The notes beneath the pieces were generated by a model. The model made no database searches, was not told the origin of the DNA, and saw only the letters and a list, made by a program, of their open reading frames with translations. Below are positions 31,691 to 43,275 of a stretch of DNA of 64,000 nucleotides, piece by piece. The stretch is from positions 764,505-828,504 of the forward strand of contig JAKSZT010054573.1 of assembly GCA_026826555.1 (NCBI GenBank). The letters are read 5' to 3'. A program made the position numbers and the translations under genes. The DNA is from Tolypeutes matacus (taxonomy: Eukaryota > Chordata > Mammalia > Cingulata > Chlamyphoridae). Numbering within the stretch: position 1 is the first letter of the stretch; every line of letters begins with the position of its first letter.

Positions 31691-34137
31691 GGTCCTTAAC
31701 CGCGCTACATCTGCAGTCTCTTTGCCAGGGAACAGAGGCACAGGTTCTGGGAATCAGACCCCGACGTTGGTGGGGTGGGCCAGCTCTTCCTTACGCGTGT
31801 GCTAATGTTTCTGACAGCTTTCTCCATTTCACACATGAGCCGTGTTCCTGGCCCCTTCCCTCTGTAGCCCCAGAACCATCTCAAAGCGCACCTGGTCGTG
31901 TGTACGCCCCTGCGAGAATGAATCTGGCCTCCTCTCTTCAGAATGTGCATTGAGTGGTGCACGTACCAAGTCCGAATGAGAACGCAGTTTCATGCTAGGC
32001 GGTTTTGGAAACTAGAGTCTACATCTTGAAGCAGACACATGGCTCTTGATTACAGATGCTGCAGTTATTTCTTTGAAGGACAGCACCTCACATATTGTGG
32101 AATTAATGTTGATGCATTGACCTCCGTAGGGATTTGTTTCTATATTAATCCATGATGGAATGAAATGACAGGTGAATGACACCATCATTTACCCATGATT
32201 GCATTGGCCTTGTAACAGCCCTATGTCAGAGCTATTAAAATTTTTAAACTAGAGGTTTGTTTTTAAAATGACACAGCATCTCAGAGAAAATAAGAGGTAA
32301 GGAACAGACGACCAGCAACTGGGAAAAAGCAAGTTTTCCTATGTGTGCTTAGTTGAAGTAAATGGGGTGTTCAGAATTAAAAGCAAATCCAAAAACAAGA
32401 AAGGGAAGTCTGAAACCTTTGCTTTAGTTCAGTCAGAAAAGCTTCAGGTGGATGAAATTCAATAGGGAATGTCTTTCTCGTGTATAAGAGAGAAATCTCC
32501 GTAGACAATCCTTGGAAAGAATTTAGCTACAAGATGGCTATGGGAAGCTGCAAGTAGAATATTAATAAAGCAATAAAGTAGGAATCTACAGCTTGCACAT
32601 AAAAAAATAGAACAAAAAATTGGATGAAGGAAGAATGTCCAGTCCATGTCAGACTATTAAAAATTAAGTACAACACGAGGGCGTTTGGGTCACCAGACCT
32701 TAATTTTTTTCTATAATTATCGGAAAACTCAGAGTCATTAATCAAGGACCCCTAATGGGGAGTGTTCTGAGCAGAACCCATGGACTCTATCAGAGACTGT
32801 TGGGGTTTGCCATTACACCCTCGCAGCTGCTCTCTGGGGCACCCTGGGAAAGAAGGCAATGACGTGCCTGACGAAGAACCGATGCGTCCTTCTCAGTTGC
32901 GGAGGGGGCAGGGGGCTCCCTGGCAGGCACGGATAGCTTTTCTCTGCTCACACTGTCAATGCCTGACTGTCTTGGAAGGGGCGTTGAAACCCTTGTCCAT
33001 CTTTTGTCAAAGGTGGCTTTACCTTCTCTCAGGTGGGACTGCCTCCTCTCCAGCTTTGCGCCCAGGGCTGGGCTAGGCACAGGTGTGAGATGGTCTGTCT
33101 GCAGTGCACATGGCCATTTCACACTTTTCGTCTCCCTCTTAAACACACGCTCCCAGCACCAAAAGTTTTCCTCACACAGGTACGCAGTTTCTTACTTCCA
33201 GTTCGATGTAGCTGGTCTGAAACCCACACACCTGCCCCCGGTACACACTAGCAAGGTCTTGGTCTAAGCCGGGTCACTGAGACAAGCACACAGCAGTGCC
33301 CTCAGGCCCTTCCCGGGAGTGTCCATGCATAGGGAGGACAGAAAGAGAGCTCTGAGGAGCACTTCCTTTATGCCAGGTGCAAGCTCCTGTCCTCAGGGAA
33401 GCTCTCCTCCAGTTGGTGGAAACAGGCAAGGGACTGAATGTAACAAGTCCTCTATGTAGTGTACTAGAAGGTGGTGAGTGCTGGGGCCAAAAGGACGAGG
33501 GAGGGGGCCGTTTTTAATACTGTGACTAGAGAAGGACGCACCCAGAAGGGGATTTCTGAGCAAAGACTTGAAAGAATGATTTACATTTGCTTCTTCCTGG
33601 CATCCCCGGGCTTTGATTTCTTTTCATTTCTTAGCTGGGGGGTCCCAGGACCCCAGAGGAAATGATTATGTGAACCCCAGGCCTGCGTGAAGGGAGGACA
33701 TCTTTATTAATAGCCAGGAAAACCGCTTTCCACACGAGAGCCCCTGGGTGCTAGAGGATGAATTATTGGAGTCGCGCCTTCCAGGGAGAGTAATTCACTG
33801 AGGATCGCACCTCCCTGATGATGTCTAAATACCACCTTCCATCTTGCGGGGCTCCAAGGCCGTTTCTCCTGACTGCGTTTGACGACAGTGATGGGCATGC
33901 TTTGGACTCTTACCCGGGATCCTCATGTCCCATTTTCAGTCTCTGGGGATTTCCTTACCTTTTTTTTTTTTCCCAAAACTCAACTAAACATTTGAAAGGA
34001 TGTTGATTATATTTCATGCAGTATTTCTAAGTGCTTTTTGGTGAGGATTTCTCAGGTTATTTTCCATATAGTCAGAGACAAAAGTCAAGACTTAACTGTT
34101 TAAATTTTTTAATATAAACATACAGTGTGTATCACAC
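31691..34137. other. Mostly unique sequence, no gene seen
   Basis: 2.4 kb. Around 33355-33590 the text resembles a diverged ancient interspersed repeat ('tatgccaggtgcaagctcct' then 'ggtggtgagtgctggggcca'). Open frames up to 118 codons (32790-33146 minus) show no domains. A T-run is at 33961-33971. Confidence 0.5.
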
Positions 34138-34152
34138 GCATTTTTAAAAAAA

Positions 34153-34499
34153 AGATTTATTTATCCCCCCCCGCCCCCATTGTTCACTGTCTGCTCTCTG
34201 AGTCTGTTCATTATGTGCTTGTCTTCCTTTTTTTTAGGAGGCACCAGGAACCAAACCCCAGACCTCCCATGTGGGAGGGAGGCACCCAATGGCTTGAGCC
34301 ACCTCTGCACCCTGCTTGTTGTGTCTCTCATTGTGTATTTTCTTTGTTGTCTCTTTGTTGCATCATCTCATTGCGTCATCTTGTTGCATCAGCTTGCTGT
34401 CTTGCTCGTCTTCTTTAGGAGGCACCGGGAACCGAACCCAGGACCTCCTATGTGGTAGGCGGACGCCCAACTGCTTGAGCCACATCTGCTTCCCCATGT
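34153..34499 (-). mobile_element. Dimeric DAS-type SINE
   Basis: Minus-strand head one starts ggaagcagatgtggctcaag near 34495. Head two starts near 34312. An A-rich tail follows. Flanks carry an approximate gcattttt duplication (34138-34145 and 34500-34507). The arrangement is the same as at 28408-28785. Within it, 'tgttgcatcatctcattgcg' repeats with small changes. Confidence 0.85.
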
Positions 34500-34861
34500 G
34501 CATTTTTTAAAAAACAAAATGGGCCAATGGAAGCAATTTGGTTGTCAATGGGGGAAGCATTTAAGCAATAAGAATGCGGAAATAGATACTAATTTCCATA
34601 GCACCTTGGTTAATATACTAATTGATGCCAAATGTCTTAATATTAGCAAAAGCCCTTTGGCCTCTAAAGTATTTATGGATGTTTTAAAGTGTTTGAAAGA
34701 CAAATGTCATATCCACATGGTCTGAGGTAATGGAAAAGTGATTGTGATTCAGAAACATAAATGGAGGAAACTTCAAATACCGTAAATACATGTAAGAATG
34801 CATGCTGTTGTCACTCTACATAAAGAGAAAAGGTGGACTCTTCAAAAATGAAATGGCCTGC

Positions 34862-36180
34862 CTGGATCCAGATGACCGAGTGAGAAGCTCCGTGGCTCTC
34901 TCCTCCCATAGTAGCTTCGAACAACCAACAAGAACTGACAGAAACATCTTTCTCAAAGCTCCAGAAAACAGTTAAAGAACTGCAGTAACAGGGCAAGCGC
35001 CAAATGAAGGAAAAGGCACTGCAAAGCCGTAGGGTCTTGGGCCACCCTGGCTGGCCCTTCCCCCGCCCCTCACGGACTCAGTGCGGAGCTGCCCACACTC
35101 TCAGTATGGATCTCCAGTCCTGGTTGCAGAGGGAGCAGAGTGACCTTCCTGCACATACTGGGAGCGTGTATATCTGGCCCAGTCTGCCCGGTGGGGGCCT
35201 GAGGGACTCACCATCCCAGAACTTTCCCTGTATGAAAAGCCAGCTCACAGAGTTCCCTACCATGCCCTGGGCGAGCAGTCAAGTGGCTGCCTGGGAAAGG
35301 GACTGCCGGCTGTAGGACAGATAGTGCAGTGAGCGGGAAGGGGAAGAAACTGGTTCCCCCAGGATCTAAAAGGCAAATGCATAAAAGGTGATGAGAAATC
35401 AATGGTTTTGGTTAGGGGGACAGCAGGGTGTAGGAATAGTTTGTATAAGCTATTGAAATTAAGTTGTTATTGAAGCAAGCAAGACTGTTACAGATTCATG
35501 ATGTTAAATTTAAGCCTGATGGTACCCACAAAGAAAATATCAGAGAATATGCAAACTCCGACAGAAAGTAGAGTGTAGGTTAGCAGGGATGGGGGGCAAG
35601 GGCAATGGGGAGTTAATGCAGAATGGCTGTAGGGTTTCTGTTTGGGGTGAAGTGATAGTAATAAGGGGTGGCGAGGGCACTGCAAGATTGCGAATGTGAT
35701 TAATTCCACTGACTGGTCTGCTGGGAGGGGCTGGGGAGGGGTAGTTTATGTTTTATGTATGTTTCCACAATTAAAAAAGAAAGATAAACTGAAGACATAA
35801 GGATAGCTAAATGCAATATATGGTACTGGATGGGATCCAAGAATGGAGAAGGGTCAAAAGGACATTTTAAAAATTGGAATATAGAATGTAAGCTTTATAT
35901 CAATGTTAAATTTCTTGAACTTGATGACTGCACTTAAGGCGGCTGCACGGTTTGCAGGAAATGTACAAAAAAGTAATATATGTTCAAAGAGTATGATGTG
36001 TGCAACCTGCTCTCAAATGTTCATAAAGTAGATAGCAAGAACACAAGAAAGGTGGCAAAATGTTAAAATGGGTGGCTCTAGGGATCGTGGGGAGACATGT
36101 TGGAGTTCTCTGTGTGGGTTTATTATTTTTGCCACTGTCCTGAATGTTTGAAATTATTTCAAAATAAGTTATAAAAAATA
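34862..36180 (+). mobile_element. HAL1/L1M copy lacking ORF1
   Basis: The 5' leader at about 34862-35340 matches the HAL1 copy at 26570: 'agctccagaaaacagttaaa' and 'catcccagaactttccctgt' have counterparts there. It then passes, without any ORF1, to HAL1/L1M 3' text ('gttaaatttaagcctgatgg', 'tacccacaaagaaaatatca', 'tgtttggggtgaagtgatag'). A final L1M end follows ('aatgtttgaaattatttcaa' near 36145). Part 35780-36180 may be a separate L1M tail. No coding capacity remains. Confidence 0.62.
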
Positions 36181-36439
36181 AAAGGAAGTTTAATGTTTTA
36201 TTTCAAAAGAATGAATAGGTCTGATTTTTAGGGTGGTTCTCAAGGTGATGGTGGGCTTTGGATTCTGAGAGAGGTGGGGTTGACCATTCATTCAACCTTA
36301 GGCAAGTTACTTGGCTTCCTGCACCGCAGCTTCCAAGGCTGAAATGGTGGGACAGTATTGACGACCTGGTAACATCCTCGCTAGGATTAAAATCTCCCCT
36401 TCTCGACCTGCTCACTATTGACAGTCGGAGTCGGATCAT

Positions 36440-36614
36440 TCTTCAGTGTGCAGGAATGGCCTTAGCACTGCCCGATGCTTAGCAGCATCCCTGGCCGCTG
36501 CCCACTACATAGGTGCCAGTAGCAGCAGCAGTTTTGACAAGCAAAAATATCTGCAGACACTGCCAAATGTCCCTGATGGGGGTGGGGCAAGACCTCCCTG
36601 GATGAGAACCAGTG
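36440..36614 (-). mobile_element. MER20-like hAT-Charlie element
   Basis: Antisense order: 'cgatgcttagcagcatccct', 'ctgcccactacataggtgcc', 'agacactgccaaatgtccct' and 'gatgagaaccagtgg'. It contains a short cag/agc run (about 36521-36533). Confidence 0.72.
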
Positions 36615-37564
36615 GGTTAATTGGAACAATACCAGTAGAGCGGTCTCCACCATCTAGTCTAATTCTCACTGGTTAATATTCTGTTCTTTGTCTTCATAAG
36701 TAAGAAGAATGAGTCTTTCGCTTTCCTCATTTCTCCCTCCTTCTCATGGGGACAGATACAGTCTGCTGATCCAGACACTTTGCAAAGAGGACAATGCCAT
36801 TGAATCACCAACTCTACTGACCAGAAGCTAAAAGACACAACCATTGATAATTCAATAAAAAAATATTTCTTCAAGGAAAAGAAAAAATAGTCAAATAGTT
36901 GTCCTCATATGGCTAAAAAGCTCCCATTGTCTTACTTTCCTATTATCTTGACTTTGACTTTTTTCCTAGCTTGAGAAGGTTGTGCTTTCATATTCATTGA
37001 TTCCTTGAAACCGTAGTCCACTTGTAGGAAACAGATTTCCATCCCACGTCAGGACCCCATTTTACTAGTTTTGAACCTATTCATTTGATCAGGAAATGAT
37101 AGAGCACCTTCTGTGAACCCACCGTTTTGCTTGGTGGTGTGAGACATCCATGGATGCGATGCAGTGTCTGCCCTTGCCTGCCGGATTCCATAATGACGTA
37201 ATTACTGCACAGTGGAAATGCCTGTCTGGCACTTAGTCTAGTCTGGCATCATCCAGCACAATTTGAAGTTCAACTCATAAGCAAAATAAACTAACATTTA
37301 TGTGTCATTATTTCTTAGACAAATATTTTCCTTTGGCCTTCTGAAACGTCCAGAAGATTACAGGTTAAGAGTTGGAGAGATTAAATTGCTGAATGCCGTT
37401 CACAGATGAGGATATAACTTGTTCTGAAATCAATGTTTACTGATTCCTGCTCCTTTAGTATTTCTCCTAGGGATAACCCAGTCTCACTTATCCCAAATAA
37501 TCTATTCAGGTACATGTCTGAAAGTTTCACCAATATATTCTCACCTACATGAATCCAATCCTGA
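36615..37564. other. Unique sequence, no gene seen
   Basis: No coding signal. Parts around 37270-37400 are faintly MIR-like but too diverged to call. Confidence 0.45.
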
Positions 37565-38000
37565 AATATTGCTTTTTATTAGAGAAGTTGTAGGTTTACA
37601 GAAAAATCATGCAGAAAATACAGAGTTCCCATATAACCTTCCCATCACTAACACCTTGCATTAGTGGGGTATGTTCACTACAATTGCAGAAAGATTATTA
37701 TTATAATTGTTCTATTAACTACAGTCCATGGTTTGCATCAGGTTTTCCTGTTTGTGTTGTACAGTCCTGTGGTTTTTTTTTTTTAAAGAATTTATTCTAG
37801 TAAGTTAAATGCAACCTAAAATTGCCCCCTTTTAACCATATTGAAATATGTCATTCAATAGTGTTAATCACATTCCCAATGTCATGCTTCCGTCACCACC
37901 ATCCATGACCAAAACTCTTCCATCACCCCAAATGGAGATTCTGTGCGCTTCTCACAGAGTAAGACAGTAAACCTCTAGTCTGCATTCACCTTAGCTGTAT
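37565..38000 (-). mobile_element. L1 3'-end fragments
   Basis: Antisense L1 3' text: 'gagaagttgtaggtttacag', 'gcattagtggggtatgttca', 'ctacagtccatggtttgcat'. An internal T-run (37771-37782) is followed by a second L1-like piece ('gccccct' to 'ccatcaccccaaatggag'). It may be two adjacent truncated L1 insertions. Confidence 0.6.
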
Positions 38001-40449
38001 TTTCATGTCTATACCTGCATCCTAGGAAAAAAATAGGGACCTGAAAGGACTGAGAGCAAAGGAGGGGTGCAATGCCGAGAGGCAGAGACTTGAGAAGCAC
38101 TAGTCATGGGCACTCTCAAGGAAGGTAGGATCAGGTCAGTGCTCATGTTGGGACTATGGGTTGACAGGGGATGGCATGAAGGAAGTGGGTGTGTGGAGTG
38201 GGGGGAAGAGACCCTGGAAAGGGGTGAGGAGGATGACAAGGGCTACCCTGCCACTGCACATCTGAATGAACTTTATATTCAGCCCTGCAGTTAAGGAAGC
38301 AGAGAAATGCCTACTTCCTCTTACAGTCTCTTTCCGTCTTCCACACACACCCCCGTCGGGCTGTTTTCTTCCAGGTTGTCTGCCAGATTCTCACGAGGTT
38401 GACTCCGTGTGCCAAGTTAACGGGAATGCCAGTGCCGAGGTGTGGGAGGACTCCCTTTGTTAGAGTGGAGGCTCTTCCATGGGCCACAGTCAGGTGGCCT
38501 AGCTACACCCTGAGAGAGTGTGATTAGTCAGGCGTTTTTATAAGAAAATTACTTTCTGGATAAGTGAATGAGACAGTGATGTAGCAAAAACCATATAAAT
38601 ATTTGATCTAAAATATCCTATCTACCACTTTATTGGCATTACAGAAACTAGATCTATTTAATGCTCAAAACAAATCAAGAATTGGATAGCAAAAGGCCAG
38701 GTCTTGTTTGCAGATATTTCCAAGCTACAGAGAAGAATCCCCCCTTGGCAGAAATCTCGTAGACTTCTACAAATACCATGTTTCCTTAAACGCTCTTGAA
38801 ATTGCTCTTGGAGAATCGAATGATTCCACTAAACATACTCTTTCTGTGTGTCTGGCACTTGTCCTGCTTGCTGGGGATAAAATGGTGAATAGGATAAACA
38901 TAGCCTCTGCTTAAAGCTTACATTTCAGTGGCAGGAGGCAGACAATAAACAAGGGAGCAAACAGGCAAACACACAATTACAGATTGTAACAAATCCTCAG
39001 AGGGAAATGAACACTGTCATGGCATAACGATTGCTTGACAGAGGTCACACCAAATGTAGAGACCTTGAAATAGAATAGAGCTTGCCATAATAAATAAACC
39101 AGAACATGGTCCGATGTGATCCCCATATCCCCTAAATATGTATCTCTGATGAAGGACTTGGCCTGAAAAGAACTTTGCCCACCTTATTTTTCTGTTCCTG
39201 TTTGTTGTAGAGTGTTGGGTACCATCTACAAAAGATCACTATGATTAGTGTTGGAAGGTTTTCCAATGTAAAAAAGGCATGGCTTTTGTTTTCTAAGGAA
39301 TTTGCAGGCTCATGGAAGAGACTAATAAGTGCCAATTAATGACAATGAATGCAAGTGAAAGGAACACATTTGTAGATGAGGTATGAGAATGGGAACAACT
39401 AGATCTGGTGTTCCAAATTAATATGTTGGTATTTATGTCATTGAAAATGGAGCACTTAGAATATTTCCTGGTGCTTACACTAATTACTAAGATGATGATG
39501 CGCTTGATGATGATAATTAAGTGTTCATGTTTGTGATAATGGTACAGAGATGTGACTGAGAGAAGGATGCCAGCATTCACATACAGGATTGAAAGCTTCT
39601 CTAATTGCTTTCTGGTTCTGGGTCAGGTGGAGTAAGCACACTCTGCCCTGTCTGTCCCATTAAGTGGAGGAGAAAACACGACAGTATGAACAAGAATGAA
39701 TGGAACAGCTATCCAAGGACTCTGCAAAATATATGTTAGCAGGCAGATTAGGAAAAGAAAATAGAACTCAAAGTATTACCATTCCAGCTTTTTGGAGTTT
39801 CCCACTTTTTGTTTCTTGTTGTTTTCTTCCTTTGTCTTCTGGCATGGACCCAAAGGTGGTGCAAATTCCTGAACTGCACACTAGGTGCACAAAGAGAGAA
39901 ACACCTTTTCTTTCTGGTCTAAGGAAGGGTTCCATATGGGACAGAGAATGGGGGGAACTCCCCATTGTGTTTCTTTTCTTTCTCTTCTGGAACTGTCCCC
40001 AGTCAAGCCTTATGCTCAAAGCTTCAGCTGCACAGTGATGGCAGTGGCACAAGTGGCAATGGTAATGATGCTCCGAGGGCACCTATAACTCCAAGAGAAG
40101 GTTCTCCTCCTCTCTGACCGAAGGAATTGTGGTATGAGGAGTACTGGAGGCACTCCCATTGCAGTTTGTCTATCTCTGTCCTCTTCCTGCTTGACCACAG
40201 GGGCAGACCCAGTCACAAGGCATGGCTCCCAATACTCCAGGTTTTTATCCAGAGGACTAAAAAGGGGGTAAGTAGGAACTGGAAAGTGTGGGGCAGATTG
40301 CAGAAAGAAAAGACCCTATTAAGTTTTTGTGTATGAACTTCTAGGATCTCCAGTGAGCTGTACATTCAGGGATCTAACACTTCACTGGATAAGATTTTGC
40401 AAACTGCTGATGTCTTGGACTGGTCTGTGGGTCCTACACAGACAGGAAA
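38001..40449. other. Mostly unique sequence, no gene seen
   Basis: 2.4 kb. A diverged ancient repeat is likely near 38820-38990 ('tctggcacttgtcctgcttg' then 'gaggcagacaataaacaagg'). The 112-codon frame at 39700-40038 has no recognisable domains. The upstream limit of the HAL1 element that follows is not sharp. Confidence 0.45.
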
Positions 40450-42130
40450 GATCCAAACAGCACAACAAAGGCTTTGAAACCTGAACCGAAAGTGAAATCA
40501 GTCTACAGCAGGTGGATAAGACCTTGTGGCCTGAACCTAACCAGGTCAGTTGCCTCCTTCATAGGATTTAAACAAGACCCAGATTCTCACAACAAAATAT
40601 CTGGCATGTCTAGGTTACAATACACAATTTCTTGGCATACAAAGAATCAGGAAATTCTGACAAATTGTCAAGGAAAAAAGACAATCAAGAGACAATTTGC
40701 ACATGATGAGCAAAGTGCCAGCAAATTATTGAAGACTTTAAAGAAACCCTTTGAACCATGCACTAGGAAGGAAGGGTGAACCTTGTTGAAATAAATGGAA
40801 AGCTAGAAGGCAGCAGCTGAGAAACAGAAGCAATGAAAAAAGAATAATCAAGAGGAAATTTTAGAACTGAAAAAGTACAATAGCCCCCCTCCCCCCCCCA
40901 ATCACTGGATGGATTCAGCAGCAGTATGGAGATGGTAGAGGAAAGAATTACTGAACTTGAAAATAAACACAATCAAAATTATTCGATCTGAACTTCAGAG
41001 GGACCTGTGGGAAAAATCAAAAGGTCTAACATTCATGCCATCTGCGTTCCAGAAGGAGAGGACAAAATGTGGTGCAGAAAAATATATTTGGTAGAACCTA
41101 AAATTACAGCTGCAAGAAGCTCAGCAAAACCTAAATTTAAAGAAGCTCATGCCCAGAAATAGTGTAATAAAATTGTTGCAAACCAAACACAAAGGATAAA
41201 TCTTGATCAGCAGAGAAAATCGACACATTACATATAGGGAAGGAATTGCTCAAATGAGTGTGGATTTCTTGTCAGAAACCAGAGAGGCAAAATGGCAGTG
41301 GGACAATGTTTTTAAAGTGTTAAACAACAACAAAACTGTCATCTCAGAATTCTATATCCAGCAAAGATACCCTTAATGAGTAAAGGTGAAATAAAGATAT
41401 TCTCAGTTGAAGGAAAACTAAGAGAAGCATTTTACCAGCAGAACTGCTATAATAGAAATGCTAAAGAAGGTTCCTCAGCCAGAAGGGAAACGACAGAAGG
41501 AAAGGTGGAACATCAAGAATGAAAGAAGAGCAGCAGAAATGATAAGTATCTGGGTTGATATAAACTATTTTAAGTTCCTTAATATATTTATGATTGTTGA
41601 AAGCAAACCTTATAACATTATCTGGTGGGATTTTCAACGTACTGGATGCAATCCATATGTCATTTATAACAGAGGGGAGAATTGAGGGACCTATAAATAA
41701 CATTTTTATATTCTACTTGAAGTGACAAATTATGAATTCTAAGTGGACTGAGAAAAGGTAAGTATGTATATTTAGCAACTGCCAAGAAAACTATACAAAG
41801 AGATATATCTAAAAGCTTAAGAGAGAAATTACAATGGAAGACTGTAAAACAGTCAAATGATCAATAAGACAGAAAGGGGAAAGAGAAAAATGAAGAACAG
41901 AAGTAATAGACAGGGAAGCGGCTGTGGCTCAATCAGTAGGGCTCCCGTTTGCCATGTGGGGGGTCCCGGGTTCGGTTCCCGGGGCCTCCTGGTGGGGGCA
42001 GGCCCGCCCGCACGGCGTGGTTAGCTGACCCAGCGAGCACACCCAGCAAGGGGGGCGGGGATAAGTGAATAAATAAATAAAATCTTTAAAAAAAAAAAAA
42101 AAAGAAGTAATAGACAGAAAACAGCTACTC
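40450..42130 (+). mobile_element. HAL1 (half-L1) element with ORF1 remnant
   Basis: The order follows HAL1: leader ('atttcttggcatacaaagaa' near 40626), then an ORF1 region with a coiled-coil-like part (about 40780-40970, 'gaaagaattactgaacttga'). The RRM-like part follows ('gggacctgtgggaaaaatca' near 41000, 'gaagctcagcaaaacc' near 41118), then the C-terminal part ('gtcagaaaccagagaggcaa' near 41272 and 'agaattctatatccagcaaa'). HAL1 3' sequence follows ('aagaatgaaagaagagcagc'). Frameshifts and stops break ORF1. There is no ORF2, as expected for HAL1, which depends on L1 proteins in trans. It hosts the SINE at 41914-42102. Confidence 0.75.
41914..42102 (+). mobile_element. DAS-type tRNA-Ala SINE, single head, young
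   Basis: It starts ggaagcggctgtggctcaat with an A-box-like motif, has a B-box-like gggttcggttcccgg near 41966, a GC-rich body, and an AAATAAATAAA tail ending in A16. A perfect 15-bp target duplication, agaagtaatagacag, flanks it at 41899-41913 and 42103-42117. It closely matches the copy at 747-933. Confidence 0.95.
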
Positions 42131-42764
42131 CCTTGGCCTGGAGAACCACAGGATTTATTTCAGGCAGCATCCGCATGCCTTTCTTTGTCACTATTATGGT
42201 AAATGTGGATGGCTTTACTAGAAGTTCTATTTAGGAAAATAGTTTACTTGCTATGGTGTACATTCCTCTACTATGGTTTCTAGAGCTGATCACTTGACAC
42301 AGCTTATTGTGAAAAAGAAAGCAAGGATTCATGGAGAATGCTGAAAAAGATTGAAATTTTAGACCACCTAGGAAAAGTAAATGGGTTGAGCATTTATTTA
42401 TGAAAGGAAAATGACGATACTGGGAAACAATTATGAATTTGTTAAAAACGTATTTGTTAGTTTCTTTTTCAAGGGGTCAAGTTGCCATTGGATTTTGCAG
42501 AACCTTGGAGAGCCTTAAATATAGAAGGGACATTTATGTGTTCTAAGTGGACTAGGACTTAGCTCTGACTTAAATTTCATGAGTTCTTGGGTTTAAATGC
42601 TAATATTTTAAAGAACTGTTTGAAATGATAAAATAGCAAATAAAATGGGGGAAAATCTCTCCACTATATTGGTACATAAGCAGTAGCTTTTTGAGGAAAT
42701 GGCAAAGAAATGAAGCAAATGAAATACTTGGAGCATTTGGATTGGGTTTAAAGAATAATGGGCT

Positions 42765-43261
42765 CATCCCAGAATCCTCAGGATTGGTGAATAAAATACG
42801 GACTACAGTGGACTTACTGGTGTTCTACTATAGACTTATTGTTGAGTCTAGCAATGGAAGAAATTATATCATTGATGTGGAGGCAGTGGCCACTGGAGGT
42901 GCTGAAGGCAGGGAGAGGGGAAAATAGGTGCAATATGGGGGCATTTTCAGGACTTGGAATTGACCTGGATGACATTGCAATGACAGATACAGGCCATTGT
43001 ATATCCTGCCATAACGTACAGAATTGAGTGGGAGAGAGTGTGAACTAGAATGTACACTACAGCCCATGCTGACAGTGCTCCAGAATGTGCTCATCAAATG
43101 CAATGAATGTACCACACTAATGAAAGAAGTTGTTACTGTGGGGAACAGTGGGAGGTGTGGGGAGTGGGGCATGTGGGAATCCCTTATTTTTTTATGTAAT
43201 ATTTTATGTAATCTAAGTATCTTTTGGAAATAAATAAAAAATATATTTAAAAAAAAAAACC
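42765..43261 (+). mobile_element. 5'-truncated L1, 3' end only
   Basis: This 497-bp insertion is homologous to the terminal 500 bp of the long L1 (3575-4080). For example 'agtggacttactggtgttct' corresponds to the reverse complement near 3975. It ends in an A-tail and has a perfect 14-bp duplication, aagaataatgggct, at 42751-42764 and 43262-43275. This proves the end of this L1 family and a 5'-truncated insertion. Confidence 0.92.
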
Positions 43262-43275
43262 AAGAATAATGGGCT

